Assembly (NCBI GenBank): GCA_018713005.1
Contig: DVFX01000015.1
Coordinates: 14,194 to 78,193, forward strand
Length of the DNA stretch: 64,000 nucleotides
Reading direction: 5' to 3'
Origin: Scatomorpha gallistercoris
Lineage (GTDB): Bacteria; Bacillota; Clostridia; Oscillospirales; Oscillospiraceae
A model generated the notes under the pieces. That model ran no database searches. It was not told where the DNA came from and worked only from the letters and a program-made list of their open reading frames with translations. Positions 41,205-50,686 of this stretch are shown here, piece after piece. Numbering within the stretch: the stretch's first letter is position 1; each line of letters opens with the position of its first letter. The translations under genes and the position numbers were made by a program.

Positions 41205-42466
41205 CAGCTATTGCAGGTATCAACTGGGGCGACGAGGGCAAGGGCCGCATGGTCGACCTCCTCAGCGCCGACTACAACGTAGTCTGCCGCTACCAGGGCG
41301 GAAACAACGCCGGTCACACCGTGGTCAACGAGAGGGGCAAGTTCATCCTGAACCTCCTGCCGAGCGGCATACTGCGCGAGGGCGTGACCAACGTCATGGG
41401 CCCGGGCATGGTCATTGACATAGAGCACCTGAAAAACGAGCTCGGCCACATCGCCGCCCAGGGCGTAGTCCCGGACAGAGACGGGCTGCTCATATCCGAC
41501 CGCGCCACCATCTGCATGCCCTATCACAAGCTGCTTGACGGCCTGGAAGAGGACCGCCTAGCCGACAAGAAGTTCGGCTCCACCCGCCGCGGTATTGCGC
41601 CGGTGTACGCCGACAAGTACATGAAGAAGGCCCTGCGCATGGGCGACCTGCTGCACCCCCAGGGCTTGAGGGAGCGCCTGCGCGACATCGTGGAGTGGAA
41701 GAACATTACACTGCGCGGCTACGGCGCCCGCGCCGACGCCGACGAGATGTACGAGTGGCTAATGATAAACGGAGAGCCGCTGCTCGAGCGCATAACGGAC
41801 ACCACCGTCTGGCTGCACGACGCCATTGAGAACAAGGGCGCGAACGTCATGTTCGAGGCCCAGCTCGGCGCGCTGCGCGACATAGATTTCGGCATCTACC
41901 CCTACACCAGCTCGTCCACTACGCTGGCGGCCTACGCGCCCATAGGCGCGGGCGTCCCGGCGCACAGGCTGGACAAGGTCGTCGGCATCATGAAGGCGTA
42001 TTCCAGCTGCGTCGGCGAGGGACCCTTCACCTGCGAGTTCTTCGGCGAGCAGGCGGACAAGCTCCGCGCGCTGGGAGGCGAGTACGGCGCGGCGACGGGC
42101 AGGCCGAGGCGCGTCGGCGGCTTCGACGTCGTGGCCAGCCGTTACGGCGTCAGGGTCCAGGGCGCGACCGAGATAGCCCTCACCAAGCTCGACGTGCTCT
42201 CCGGCTACGGCGACATCCCCGTCTGCACACACTACGAAGTGGACGGCGCCGTAACCGACAACTTTCCCAGCGGCGGCGCGCTTGAGAGGGCCAAGCCGGT
42301 CTACGAGTACCTGCCCGGTTTCGACGGCGACATTTCCGGCTGCCGTAAGTTCTCCGATTTGCCGAAGGCCGCGCAGGACTACGTCGAATACTGCGAGCAG
42401 GCCGTCGGCTGCCGTATAAGCTATGTCTCCGTCGGCGCCGGCCGGGAGCAGATAATAGCCCGCTGA
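41198..42466 (+). CDS. purA: Adenylosuccinate synthetase
   Basis: A 422-residue GTP-dependent enzyme joining IMP and aspartate. Motifs: INWGDEGKGRMVDLL (P-loop-like), GGNNAGHTVV, STRRGIAPVYADKYMKKALRM, and the GTP base loop close to the C-terminus. AAAGGGAGAAATAAA precedes the ATG. With purB it completes IMP to AMP, opposite to guaA's GMP branch. Confidence 0.97.
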   Translation: MLTAIAGINWGDEGKGRMVDLLSADYNVVCRYQGGNNAGHTVVNERGKFILNLLPSGILREGVTNVMGPGMVIDIEHLKNELGHIAAQGVVPDRDGLLISDRATICMPYHKLLDGLEEDRLADKKFGSTRRGIAPVYADKYMKKALRMGDLLHPQGLRERLRDIVEWKNITLRGYGARADADEMYEWLMINGEPLLERITDTTVWLHDAIENKGANVMFEAQLGALRDIDFGIYPYTSSSTTLAAYAPIGAGVPAHRLDKVVGIMKAYSSCVGEGPFTCEFFGEQADKLRALGGEYGAATGRPRRVGGFDVVASRYGVRVQGATEIALTKLDVLSGYGDIPVCTHYEVDGAVTDNFPSGGALERAKPVYEYLPGFDGDISGCRKFSDLPKAAQDYVEYCEQAVGCRISYVSVGAGREQIIAR

Positions 42467-42573
42467 TTACGCGCCGTCCACGCGCCCGTATGCGCGCCGG
42501 AGGGCGGCCAAATGTCCGCTTTGCGGACGGACTACAATTATTTGGAGTTGACTGGCCGTAAGGCCGAGAACCT

Positions 42574-43929
42574 ATGAGACTGTTTTTAGCAATCCTACTT
42601 TGTAAGCTCAGCCGCGCGGCGCTCAGAATCCTGGGCCGCGGCGGCACGGCGCTGCCGGGCTCGCTGGCGCTGAAGCTGTGCCCCGACATAGTCGCGCGTC
42701 TCTCGCGCGGCGTGCGCACCGTCATGGTCACGGGCACGAACGGCAAGACCACCACCTGCCGCATGATAGAGCAGATGCTGCTCGACGCGAAGATTGACTG
42801 CATGGCCAACCGCTCCGGCTCCAACCTTGAGCGCGGCATCGCGGCCGACCTCTGTGCCAATGCCAGCCTCACCGGGCGGCCGAAAAAGCGCACCGCCGTC
42901 ATAGAGTGCGACGAGGCCGCGTTCAAACGCGTCTGCGGCGAGATAAACCCCGAGGTCGTAGTGGTGACGAACATTTTCCGCGACCAGCTCGACCGCTACG
43001 GCGAGGTGACCCACACGCTCGAGAGCATACGCATAGGCCTCGAGAGCGCGCAGCGTGCGACGGTCTGCCTCGACGCGGACGACTCGCTTGTCGCCTCGCT
43101 GGCGCCCGACGCGCCCGACCGCGTGCGCTTCTTCGGCATAGACGCCGCGCTCGGCCAGGGCAGCGAGATATCCGACGCGCCCAGGTGCATAGTCTGCGGC
43201 GCGGAGTACGAGTACGATTTCCACACCTTCGCCCACCTGGGCGGATTCAAGTGTCCGAAGTGCGGCTACAGCCGTACCGAGCCGGACGTCGCCGTGGCCG
43301 GGGTGGACACTCTGGGGCCGGACGGCTCCGTCTTTGAGATACGCGTGGACGGAGAGTACTACACAGCCGCGCTCAGTCTGCCCGCAGCCTATAACCTCTA
43401 CAACGCCGCCGCGGCCGTCGCCGCCGCGACAGCTCTCGGCGTAGGGGCCGAGGGCGCGCTCAAGAGCCTTTCGCACATAGAGAGCGGCTTCGGGCGCATG
43501 GAGCGTTTCGAGCTCGGCAAGGCCAAGGTCACGATGGTGCTGGTCAAAAACCCTGCGGGCTGCGACCGCGCCATAGACTACCTCGCCGGACAGAATTTCG
43601 GCACCGCCGTGTTCTGCTTGAACGACGGGCAGGCCGACGGCACGGACGTGTCCTGGATATGGGACGCGGGCTTCGAGCGCATCTTCGCCGGAGGCAAGGC
43701 GCCGCAGCGCCTGATAGTCTCAGGTACGCGCGCCGAGGACATGCGCCTCAGGCTGAAATATGCCGGGGCGGGCGAGGGCTCCGTCACCATCATCCGCGAC
43801 GTCGTGGAGCTCACCGACGCCATAGCGCAGTGCGAGGGGACGGTCTGCGTCATGCCCACTTACACCGCCATGCTGCCGCTGAGGGCCGAGCTGGCCGAGC
43901 GCGTGGGCAGAAAGGAGTTCTGGAAATAA
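42574..43929 (+). CDS. murT: Lipid II isoglutaminyl synthase, Mur-ligase subunit
   Basis: A 451-residue MurT. The ATP loop VMVTGTNGKTTTCRM (about residue 50) and the IFRDQLDRYGE Mur-ligase motif are present. A zinc ribbon is inserted (CIVCG...FKCPKCGYSR, about residues 207-232), and the C-terminal DUF1727 domain carries LVKNPAGCDRAIDYL. With GatD it amidates the D-Glu of lipid II using glutamine-derived ammonia. The stop overlaps the gatD start by one base (TAATG). Confidence 0.96.
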   Translation: MRLFLAILLCKLSRAALRILGRGGTALPGSLALKLCPDIVARLSRGVRTVMVTGTNGKTTTCRMIEQMLLDAKIDCMANRSGSNLERGIAADLCANASLTGRPKKRTAVIECDEAAFKRVCGEINPEVVVVTNIFRDQLDRYGEVTHTLESIRIGLESAQRATVCLDADDSLVASLAPDAPDRVRFFGIDAALGQGSEISDAPRCIVCGAEYEYDFHTFAHLGGFKCPKCGYSRTEPDVAVAGVDTLGPDGSVFEIRVDGEYYTAALSLPAAYNLYNAAAAVAAATALGVGAEGALKSLSHIESGFGRMERFELGKAKVTMVLVKNPAGCDRAIDYLAGQNFGTAVFCLNDGQADGTDVSWIWDAGFERIFAGGKAPQRLIVSGTRAEDMRLRLKYAGAGEGSVTIIRDVVELTDAIAQCEGTVCVMPTYTAMLPLRAELAERVGRKEFWK

Positions 43930-44654
43930 TGGAGCTTCACATCTGTCATATGTACCCGGACGTGCTGAACCTCTACGGAGATAGGGGCAACGTGCTGTGC
44001 ATGAAAAAGCGCCTGGAGTGGCGCGGCATAGCCTGTAAAGTATCTGAGCTGCCGATAGGCGAGCGGGCGCCGCTGGACAAGTACGACCTCTTCTTCATCG
44101 GCGGCGGGCAGGACTTTGAGCAGAGCCTGCTCTTGGACGATTTGCGCTCGGGCAAGGGCGACGACATCAAGGCCGCCGTCGAGGACGGCAAGGCCTTCCT
44201 GTGCGTCTGCGGCGGCTACCAGCTCATGGGCCACAGCTATGAGACCCATGAGGGCGAGCGCTTCAAGTTCCTCGGCGCGCTAGACCTCGTCACCGTGGGC
44301 CAGAAGGAACGCATGATAGGCAACTTCGCCTTCGAGACCGAGTACGGCACCGTCGTCGGCTTTGAGAACCACTCGGGCCGCACAAAGCTGGGCTCCGGCC
44401 TCTCCCCGCTGGGCAAGGTCATAGTGGGCTGCGGCAACAACGGACAGGACGGCACCGAGGGCGCGCACTACAAGAACGTGTTCGGTACCTACAGCCACGG
44501 CCCGGTACTGCCCAAGAACCCCGGACTGTGCGACGCCATACTCCTCGCGGCGCTCAGGCGCAAATACGGCGATGCGGAGCTGACTCCGCTCAGCGACAAA
44601 AGCGAGCGCGAGGCGCACGACAGCGTCCTGCGCAGCCTGACCGAAAACGCATAA
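43929..44654 (+). CDS. gatD: Lipid II isoglutaminyl synthase, glutaminase subunit
   Basis: A 241-residue CobB/CobQ-like class I amidotransferase. The nucleophile Cys lies in AFLCVCGGYQLMG, the catalytic His in GTYSHGPVLPKNP. It supplies ammonia to MurT. It is the last gene of the block and is followed by a strong terminator. Confidence 0.96.
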   Translation: MELHICHMYPDVLNLYGDRGNVLCMKKRLEWRGIACKVSELPIGERAPLDKYDLFFIGGGQDFEQSLLLDDLRSGKGDDIKAAVEDGKAFLCVCGGYQLMGHSYETHEGERFKFLGALDLVTVGQKERMIGNFAFETEYGTVVGFENHSGRTKLGSGLSPLGKVIVGCGNNGQDGTEGAHYKNVFGTYSHGPVLPKNPGLCDAILLAALRRKYGDAELTPLSDKSEREAHDSVLRSLTENA

Positions 44655-44658
44655 CGCG

Positions 44659-44686
44659 AAAAAGCTCCCCAAACGGGGAGCTTTTT
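44659..44686. terminator. Bidirectional terminator after gatD
   Basis: AAAAAGCTCCCC (44659-44670), AAAC, GGGGAGCTTTTT (44675-44686): effective on both strands, serving gatD and the convergent catabolic operon. Confidence 0.93.
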
Positions 44687-44720
44687 CGTATATGGAGTGT
44701 GGAACCGGTATAAAAGCGTG

Positions 44721-45749
44721 TCAGATAACGCCCCAGTCGGGGACCTTTACAGTCACCTGCTCCTCGCTGGACTTCTTAGCGGCGAGGGAGTAGATGAGGG
44801 CGCTTATGCCGTCGGCAAGCGGCGTGTCAAACTCGCGGCCCTCCTTGAGGCACTTCTGGAAGGCCTCGTGGGCGTAGAAGATGACGTCGCCTGTGGCCAA
44901 ATCATAGCTGTCGTTGAACTTGATGCTCTCGGCATACGGCATGTCCTCGGTCTTCCAGGTGAGGTTTGTGAACTCAAACATGCCCTCGCCGGTCAGGAAG
45001 ATGCTGCCCTTTGTGCCGATGTAGGCGCGCGAGCAGGTGGGGATGTCGCAGGCCCAGCTCGCCGCGATGGTGCCGATGGCGCCGTTGCGCAGGCGGATGG
45101 AAATGCTGGTGTGGTTGTCGAACTTGGGCACGCTGGCGATGGTGCCGGTGTAGTTGCAGCTTATGGTGTCAAAGCCGCCCGCCATGGCGGTGATGAGCTT
45201 CCAGTCGTGGCTGACGCTCTCAACGGTCATGCCGCAGGCCAGATCTGGGTCGGTGCGCCAGGAGGCGCCGAGATTCTTTGCGTGGAAGCCGAAACCTGGG
45301 CTCAGACGGGAGAAGGCAATGTCGACGGGCTCGCCGAACATGCCGGTCTTGACCAGCTCGAGCATCTTCTGGTACGCGGGGCGGTAGTAGTGGGCGAAGC
45401 CGACCATTATCCTGCCCTCGTACTTGTCGGCCATCTCCTTTATCTTCATGGCGTCCTCCAGCGTGGCGCTGACGGGCTTCTCCATGTAGAGGGGGACGTG
45501 GTGCTTGAGCACCATCTCGACGTAGTCGAGCCTCTTGGTGGGCGGGGTGGAGATAACGGCGTAGTCAGCCTGGGCGACAAGGCCCTCAATCTCGTCATAG
45601 CCGACGGCCGGGCAGCCGAACTCGTCGGAGACTATTTTGGCGTTCGTCTCGCTTATGTCGAAGCAGCCGTTGATGCTGCCGCCCAGGCGGACGACGGCGC
45701 GGCCGTGGTGGCGGGCGATGTCGCCGCAGCCTATGAGGAATACTTTCAT
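44721..45749 (-). CDS. Gfo/Idh/MocA-family oxidoreductase
   Basis: A 342-residue NAD(P)-dependent sugar/polyol dehydrogenase. The Rossmann start is KVFLIGCGDIARHHGRAV, the EKP catalytic motif appears as YMEKPVSATL (about residue 95), and the C-terminal alpha/beta domain follows with DLACGMTVESVSHDW (His of the active site). It is the last gene of the TRAP-transketolase operon and likely oxidises the imported substrate or its product. Confidence 0.92.
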   Translation of the reverse strand: MKVFLIGCGDIARHHGRAVVRLGGSINGCFDISETNAKIVSDEFGCPAVGYDEIEGLVAQADYAVISTPPTKRLDYVEMVLKHHVPLYMEKPVSATLEDAMKIKEMADKYEGRIMVGFAHYYRPAYQKMLELVKTGMFGEPVDIAFSRLSPGFGFHAKNLGASWRTDPDLACGMTVESVSHDWKLITAMAGGFDTISCNYTGTIASVPKFDNHTSISIRLRNGAIGTIAASWACDIPTCSRAYIGTKGSIFLTGEGMFEFTNLTWKTEDMPYAESIKFNDSYDLATGDVIFYAHEAFQKCLKEGREFDTPLADGISALIYSLAAKKSSEEQVTVKVPDWGVI

Positions 45750-45765
45750 TTGACAGCCTCCTTAA

Positions 45766-46704
45766 TTACTTGACCATGCCGAGAACGGAGCTGACGATGT
45801 TCTCGCTGGTGATGCCGTTCATCTCGAGCAGGCGCTCATAGGGCGCGCTCTGGCCGAACTGGTCCTGAATGCCGATACGCTTGACCTGGCCCTTGCCCAT
45901 TTCGGCGGCGACGCAGCAGACGGCGCTGCCCAGGCCATTGATGATGTTGTGGTCCTCGACGGTGACTATCCTGCCGCAGTCATTGACGCAGGCGGCGACG
46001 GCTTCGGTGTCGAGGGGCTTTATGGTGTGCATATCCAGCACGCGGGCGTTCACGCCCTGGGCGGCGAGGGCCTCTGCGGCGGCAAGGGCGAGGCACACGG
46101 TGTCGCCGTTGGCGATTATGGCGGCGTCGGAGCCCTCGCGCAGGACCTTGGCCTTGCCTATTTCGAACTCGTCGTCGGGGCCGTAGATGACGGGGACGGC
46201 GTCGCGGGTGAAGCGCAGGTACACGGGACCGTCGAAGCCGGCGGCGGCCGCGACCAGCTTGCGCGCGGCGTAGTAGTCTGCGGGCATGATTACGGTCATG
46301 TTTGGGATAGTGGAGAGGATGCCTATGTCCTCGATGCACTGATGGCTTGCGCCGTCGTTGGCGGGAGTGACGCCGCCGTGGGAGCAGGCGAGCTTCACGT
46401 TCAGGTGCGGATAGCAGGCCTCCTGGCGAATCATTTCGACCATGCGCATGCTGCCGAAGGCGGCGTAGGTGACGACGAAGGGAATCTTGCCGCAGGTGGC
46501 GAGGCCGGCGGCCACGCCGGCGGCGTTCTGCTCTGCTATGCCGACGTTCAGGTACTGCGCGGGCAGCTCTTTGCGGAAGGCGCCGGTCTTGCAGCTCTTG
46601 CCGATGTCAACGTCAACAACGAGAACGTTGGAATTGGCCCTTCCCAGCTCGACGATCTCGTCGCCGAAGCCGTCGCGGGTAGCTTTTTTCACTATTTCGC
46701 TCAT
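45766..46704 (-). CDS. Split transketolase, C-terminal subunit (copy 1)
   Basis: A 312-residue protein equal to the pyrimidine-binding and C-terminal domains of transketolase (GIAEQNAAGVAAGLATCGK with the catalytic Glu; YLRFTRDAVPVIYG; RVLDMHTIKPLD). It pairs with the N-terminal subunit 14 bases upstream. The long upstream frame is not used: AAGGAGGGTCTTGAA marks 46704. A homologous pair lies at 52761-54546. Confidence 0.94.
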   Translation of the reverse strand: MSEIVKKATRDGFGDEIVELGRANSNVLVVDVDIGKSCKTGAFRKELPAQYLNVGIAEQNAAGVAAGLATCGKIPFVVTYAAFGSMRMVEMIRQEACYPHLNVKLACSHGGVTPANDGASHQCIEDIGILSTIPNMTVIMPADYYAARKLVAAAAGFDGPVYLRFTRDAVPVIYGPDDEFEIGKAKVLREGSDAAIIANGDTVCLALAAAEALAAQGVNARVLDMHTIKPLDTEAVAACVNDCGRIVTVEDHNIINGLGSAVCCVAAEMGKGQVKRIGIQDQFGQSAPYERLLEMNGITSENIVSSVLGMVK

Positions 46705-46718
46705 TTCAAGACCCTCCT

Positions 46719-47561
46719 TCAGCACTCGACGTACTGCTGCCCGAGCTCGGCCATAGCCTGCTCGTACTGCTCCTTGTTGGGAGCGGTGCCGTGCCAGCCA
46801 ACCTGGTTCTCCATGTAGGAGACGCCGTTGCCCTTGACGGTGTGGCCGAAGATGCACTTGGGCCTGCCGTTCTTTACGCTGACAGCGAGGTCGAGGGCGT
46901 TGACCATTTCCTCCATGTCGTTGCCGTTTATCTCGTAGACGTCAAAGCCGAAGGCCTTGAACTTGTTGCCGAGGTCAACGGGGGGCATTATCTCGTCGCA
47001 GGTGCCGTCCAGCTGCAGATTGTTGTAGTCGACGAATACGATGAGGTTGTCGCACTTGTACTTGTAAGCGGTGCCGCAGGCCTCCCATATCTCGCCCTCA
47101 TTGCACTCGCCGTCGCCGACAGCCACAAAGACGCGGTAGTCCCTGCCGTCCAGCTTGGCGGCGATGGCCATGCCCACGCCGCAGGCGAGGCCCTGGCCCA
47201 GAGAGCCGGTGGAAATATCTATGCCGGGGCACTTCTTCATGTCGGGGTGTCCCTGGAGTGGGGACCCCTCCTTGCGGAGGGTGTCCAGCACTTCCATGGG
47301 GAAGAAACCGCGCATGGCGAGGGCGGCGTACTGCGCCGGGCAGACATGGCCCTTGCTCATGACAAAGCGGTCGCGGTCGGCCCATTTGGGGTTCTGCGGG
47401 TCGACGTTCATCTCGCGGAAATAGCAGGCGGTGACGAACTCGGCGACGGAGAGGCTTCCGCCGGGGTGACCGCTCTGCGCCTTGTAAATCATATCAATCA
47501 CGTGCTTTTTCAGGTCTATGCAGGTGTTTTTAAGCTGAGAGACGCTCATCTGCTCTTTCAT
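46719..47561 (-). CDS. Split transketolase, N-terminal (thiamine diphosphate) subunit (copy 1)
   Basis: A 280-residue subunit with the diphosphate-binding motif AVGDGECNEGEIWEACGTAYKYK (shown as GDGECNEGEIWE then YNNLQLDG) and the substrate His in SGHPGGSLS and KGHVCPAQY. The start at 47561 is preferred to GTG 47570, which lies in the ribosome site AAAGGTG. It transfers two-carbon units between sugar phosphates; here it sits directly after the TRAP permease genes, suggesting a dedicated catabolic copy. Confidence 0.94.
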   Translation of the reverse strand: MKEQMSVSQLKNTCIDLKKHVIDMIYKAQSGHPGGSLSVAEFVTACYFREMNVDPQNPKWADRDRFVMSKGHVCPAQYAALAMRGFFPMEVLDTLRKEGSPLQGHPDMKKCPGIDISTGSLGQGLACGVGMAIAAKLDGRDYRVFVAVGDGECNEGEIWEACGTAYKYKCDNLIVFVDYNNLQLDGTCDEIMPPVDLGNKFKAFGFDVYEINGNDMEEMVNALDLAVSVKNGRPKCIFGHTVKGNGVSYMENQVGWHGTAPNKEQYEQAMAELGQQYVEC

Positions 47562-47590
47562 TGTTATCACCTTTCTTTAAAAGAGGCGGT

Positions 47591-48880
47591 TCAGGATGTG
47601 AATATCGTGCTTATGCCGGGTATGTATGTGATGATAAGCAGGACGATAAGCGACGCCAAGATTAACGGTACAACCGCCTTCGAAATCTGCTTCAGGTTGA
47701 CCTTAGCAACGCCGCAGGCGACGTACAGGTCGACGCCGACAGGCGGGGTGTAGAGACCGATGGCGAGGTTGACTATCATTACGACGCCGAGATGTATCAG
47801 GTCGACGCCGAGAGCCTGGGCGACCGGGACGAAGAGCGGCGTAAAGATATACAGCGCGCTCGTGGAGTCCAGGAAGCAGCCGGCAATGAGCAGGATGATG
47901 TTGACGATGATGAAGAAGATGATGGTGCTGCCGCCGGTGAGGTCGGTGAGCGCGCCGGAGATGGCGAGGTCGAGGCGGCTGCGGGTGAGCACGTAGGAGA
48001 ACATACTTGCAGTCGCGGTGATAAACAGGACGGTGGCGGAGGTGCTGGCGGAGTCGATGATAATCGCCTTCAGCTCCTTGAACTTGACGGTCTTGTAGAC
48101 GAATACGCCGATTACCAGGCCGTAGACGACGGACACGGCGGCGGCCTCGGTCGGGGTGAAGATACCGCCGTAGATGCCGCCGAGGATAATCACCGGCATC
48201 AGCAGGCCCCAGAAGGCCTGCTTGAAGGCGACCCAGCGGTCGTGCCAGCTGGCCTTGGGCAGCTTGACAAGGTTGGCCTTGCGCCCGAGCAGCAGCGCGG
48301 CGGCTATGAGCGCGGCGCCCATGATGAGTCCCGGGATTACGCCGGCCTTGAAGAGGTCGCCGATACCTACGCCGGACGCTATGGAGCCGTACACGACGAA
48401 GGTGATGGAGGGCGGGATTATAACGCCTATCGCGCCGGCGCTCGCCATGAGCGCGGCGGAAAAGCTCGGGCTGTAGCCGGAGCGTATCATGCCGGGAATC
48501 ATTACGAGGCCCAGGGCGGCGACGGTGGCCGGGCCGGAGCCGGAGATGGCGGCGAAGAAGCAGGAGACTATGACGCAGACGATGGCGAGGCCGCCGCGAA
48601 GGTGTCCGACGCAGGCCTCGGCGAGATTAATCAGTCGTTTGGATATCTGCGCCTTGTCCATGATGTTGCCGGCGAGGATGAAGTAGGGGATGGCCAGCAG
48701 GACGAATTTGCTCATCGAAGAGCTGAACATCTGCGGCATGGCGCTCATTACGGTGTCCAGAGGACGTCCGGCGCCCTGCACCAGCATGGCGATTACGCTG
48801 GATACGCCCAGGCAGACGGCTATCGGCGCGCCCATTATGAGAAGCAGGGCGAAGCTTATGAACAGTACGGCGGCTATCAT
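47591..48880 (-). CDS. dctM: TRAP transporter large permease (DctM)
   Basis: A 429-residue membrane protein with about twelve hydrophobic helices and the DctM pattern (IPYFILAGNIMDKAQISKRLI; GSGPATVAALG; GLYTPPVGVDLYVACG). TRAP systems import organic acids by sodium symport with an extracytoplasmic binding protein. Its start overlaps dctQ by 4 bases. Confidence 0.95.
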   Translation of the reverse strand: MIAAVLFISFALLLIMGAPIAVCLGVSSVIAMLVQGAGRPLDTVMSAMPQMFSSSMSKFVLLAIPYFILAGNIMDKAQISKRLINLAEACVGHLRGGLAIVCVIVSCFFAAISGSGPATVAALGLVMIPGMIRSGYSPSFSAALMASAGAIGVIIPPSITFVVYGSIASGVGIGDLFKAGVIPGLIMGAALIAAALLLGRKANLVKLPKASWHDRWVAFKQAFWGLLMPVIILGGIYGGIFTPTEAAAVSVVYGLVIGVFVYKTVKFKELKAIIIDSASTSATVLFITATASMFSYVLTRSRLDLAISGALTDLTGGSTIIFFIIVNIILLIAGCFLDSTSALYIFTPLFVPVAQALGVDLIHLGVVMIVNLAIGLYTPPVGVDLYVACGVAKVNLKQISKAVVPLILASLIVLLIITYIPGISTIFTS

Positions 48881-49386
48881 TTACTTAGCTCCTCCTTTCC
48901 TTCAGCAGACTCGGGCTTGACGCGGGCCTCCTCAATGGTGGCCTGGGCAAAGCGTATGGTTATGAATACTGCGCCGAAGGGGACGAAGGTGGCGTAAATC
49001 CACTCGGGCCACTGCATTGCGGCGGTGACCATGCCGAGGTTGTACTGGTTCATTACCATGAGCACGCCGTAGTAGACGAGCACGGCGGAGAACACGGTGC
49101 ACAGGCCGTAGACAAACACCAGCAGAGCCTTGCGTGCCTTGAAGTTCACGGCGTCGGGCAGGATGGTCAGGCCCAGGTGGGCGCGGCGCTTGGCGGCAAT
49201 GGCGGTGCCCATCATGCTCAACAGGATGAACAGGTATGTGGCTATCTCCTCGGAGAAGGCCAGAGAGCCTATGCCGGTCCAGCGGCAGACGACGTTTGCA
49301 AAGGTGATGCAGACCATCACTATCGTGCAGATAATGCAGATTATCTCTTCTATACGGTCGAGTATTTTATTAATCATATCGCGCAC
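48877..49386 (-). CDS. dctQ: TRAP transporter small permease (DctQ)
   Basis: A 169-residue protein with four transmembrane helices and the FSEEIATYLFILLSMMGTAIA motif of DctQ (shown here split at FSEEIATYLF). It lies between dctP and dctM; 6 bases separate it from dctP. Confidence 0.94.
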   Translation of the reverse strand: MRDMINKILDRIEEIICIICTIVMVCITFANVVCRWTGIGSLAFSEEIATYLFILLSMMGTAIAAKRRAHLGLTILPDAVNFKARKALLVFVYGLCTVFSAVLVYYGVLMVMNQYNLGMVTAAMQWPEWIYATFVPFGAVFITIRFAQATIEEARVKPESAEGKEELSK

Positions 49387-49392
49387 CTCCCA

Positions 49393-50418
49393 TTAAGCTC
49401 CGATGCCGAAGGAGGCGCAGGCTTCCTCGCCGAAGTAGTCGAACATTTCCTGCTTGAAATCGGCGACGGCCTCCTCGAAGGCGGCCTTTTCCTCGTCGGT
49501 GAGGTAGGTGACGGTCATGCCCTCTTCCTTGAACTTCTCAATGGTCTCGGCCTCCTCGTTGACAAGGGTCTCGCGGCCCCAGTTGCACGCCTCGACGGCG
49601 CACTCCTGAAGCAGCTCGCGGGTCTTGGGTTCGAGGCTCTCCCAGACCTCGGTGTTGGCGATAAAGAGGTCGCTCTCGTAGGAGTAGTTCCAGAGGGTCA
49701 GATAGTCCTGAACCTCGTACATCTTGGAGGAATCGGTTATCGAGACGCCGTTCTCCTGCCCGTCAAGGGTGCCCTGCTGTATGGCGGTAAAGACCTCGGA
49801 CCAGTTCATGGCGGTGGGGTCGGCGCCGAGGGCGCGGAAGAAGCCCATGAAAACAACGCTGCCGGGGACACGGATTTTCAGGTGCTGGACATCCTCGGGG
49901 GTGCGGACCTCGTGCTTGGAGTTGGTCAGCTGACGGAAGCCGTTGTGGAAGCTGCCGAGGTAGGTCATGCCCTTCGCGGCGAGACGCTCGGCGTAGTAAT
50001 CCTTGCCGGTTGAATCTATGACCTCGACAGCTTCGTCGTAGTCCTCAAATATCCAGGGGATTGTGGCCACGGGCAGCTTCTCGTCTATGACGGCGAGGGT
50101 GCAGGTGGCGTAGGCCGCTAGGTCCACGCTGCCGGAAGCTATCATCTCGATCCCTCGGGAAGCGTTGCCGTTGGCCAGCTGGTCGTTCGGGAACACCGCA
50201 ACGGTGATGTTGCCGCCGGAGCGCTCCTCAACGAGCTGGGCGAAATAGTCGCCCACGCGGGCGTCTATCTGCGTGTCGGTGCCGTTGACAGCCATGGTCA
50301 GCTCTATGGTCTGATACTCGCCGTCGGCCGTGTCGCCCGGGGTGTTGCCCTGGCAGCCGGAGAGGACGAGAACAAGCGCAAGAGCCAGGCATGCAACTCG
50401 TAAAACGTTTCTTCTCAT
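49393..50418 (-). CDS. dctP: TRAP transporter substrate-binding lipoprotein (DctP)
   Basis: A 341-residue lipoprotein: signal peptide with lipobox LSGC at residues 19-22, then the DctP fold (YFAQLVEERSGGNITVAVFP; RGIEMIASGSVDLAAYA; LKIRVPGSVVFMGFFRALGA with the Arg that binds the substrate carboxylate). The conserved Arg points to a carboxylic acid ligand, such as a sugar acid. First gene of the catabolic operon. Confidence 0.95.
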   Translation of the reverse strand: MRRNVLRVACLALALVLVLSGCQGNTPGDTADGEYQTIELTMAVNGTDTQIDARVGDYFAQLVEERSGGNITVAVFPNDQLANGNASRGIEMIASGSVDLAAYATCTLAVIDEKLPVATIPWIFEDYDEAVEVIDSTGKDYYAERLAAKGMTYLGSFHNGFRQLTNSKHEVRTPEDVQHLKIRVPGSVVFMGFFRALGADPTAMNWSEVFTAIQQGTLDGQENGVSITDSSKMYEVQDYLTLWNYSYESDLFIANTEVWESLEPKTRELLQECAVEACNWGRETLVNEEAETIEKFKEEGMTVTYLTDEEKAAFEEAVADFKQEMFDYFGEEACASFGIGA

Positions 50419-50477
50419 TTTCTGCCTCCTATTCTTCTTTCTCCCTCAAATTTGCAGGACACAGCGCGCGGACGACT

Positions 50478-50547
50478 TGTATGGTACATTACTGACGTCT
50501 GTTATACTATGTCCTTTGTCTGACATACACATGGTAGCATGAACCAT
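50478..50547 (-). promoter_or_regulatory. dctP promoter region with candidate FCD-type GntR sites
   Basis: Inverted repeats between dctP and its regulator gene: TGTA-TGG-TACA (50478-50488), TGT-CTG-ACA (50517-50525) and ATGGT-N7-ACCAT (50531-50547). A minus-strand promoter TTGACG-N17-TACCAT overlaps the last. A further TGT-ATG-ACA lies before the regulator gene itself (51469-51477). GT-N3-AC cores are usual for this regulator family. Confidence 0.45.
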
Positions 50548-50629
50548 TTTCTTCGTCAACCTCACGAATTCGATTTTCGCTTTTGTTCAATTTCAAAGGT
50601 CATAATTTGTTTACAATTTACAAGAAAAG

Positions 50630-50663
50630 AACCGGCAAAGGGCTTTTTGGCCCTGAGCCGGTT
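50630..50663 (-). terminator. Terminator after the FadR-type regulator gene
   Basis: AACCGGC/GCCGGTT outer and AGGGC/GCCCT inner arms with a TTTTT/AAAAA loop; on the minus strand TTCTTTTCTTG follows. Confidence 0.75.
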
Positions 50664-50686
50664 AGAAAATTAACCATCTTTGTCTT

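Noticed and set aside
47792..48997. A 401-codon plus-strand open frame
   Set aside because: Antisense to dctM and dctQ; highly charged and repetitive, as expected from a shadow of hydrophobic membrane genes.
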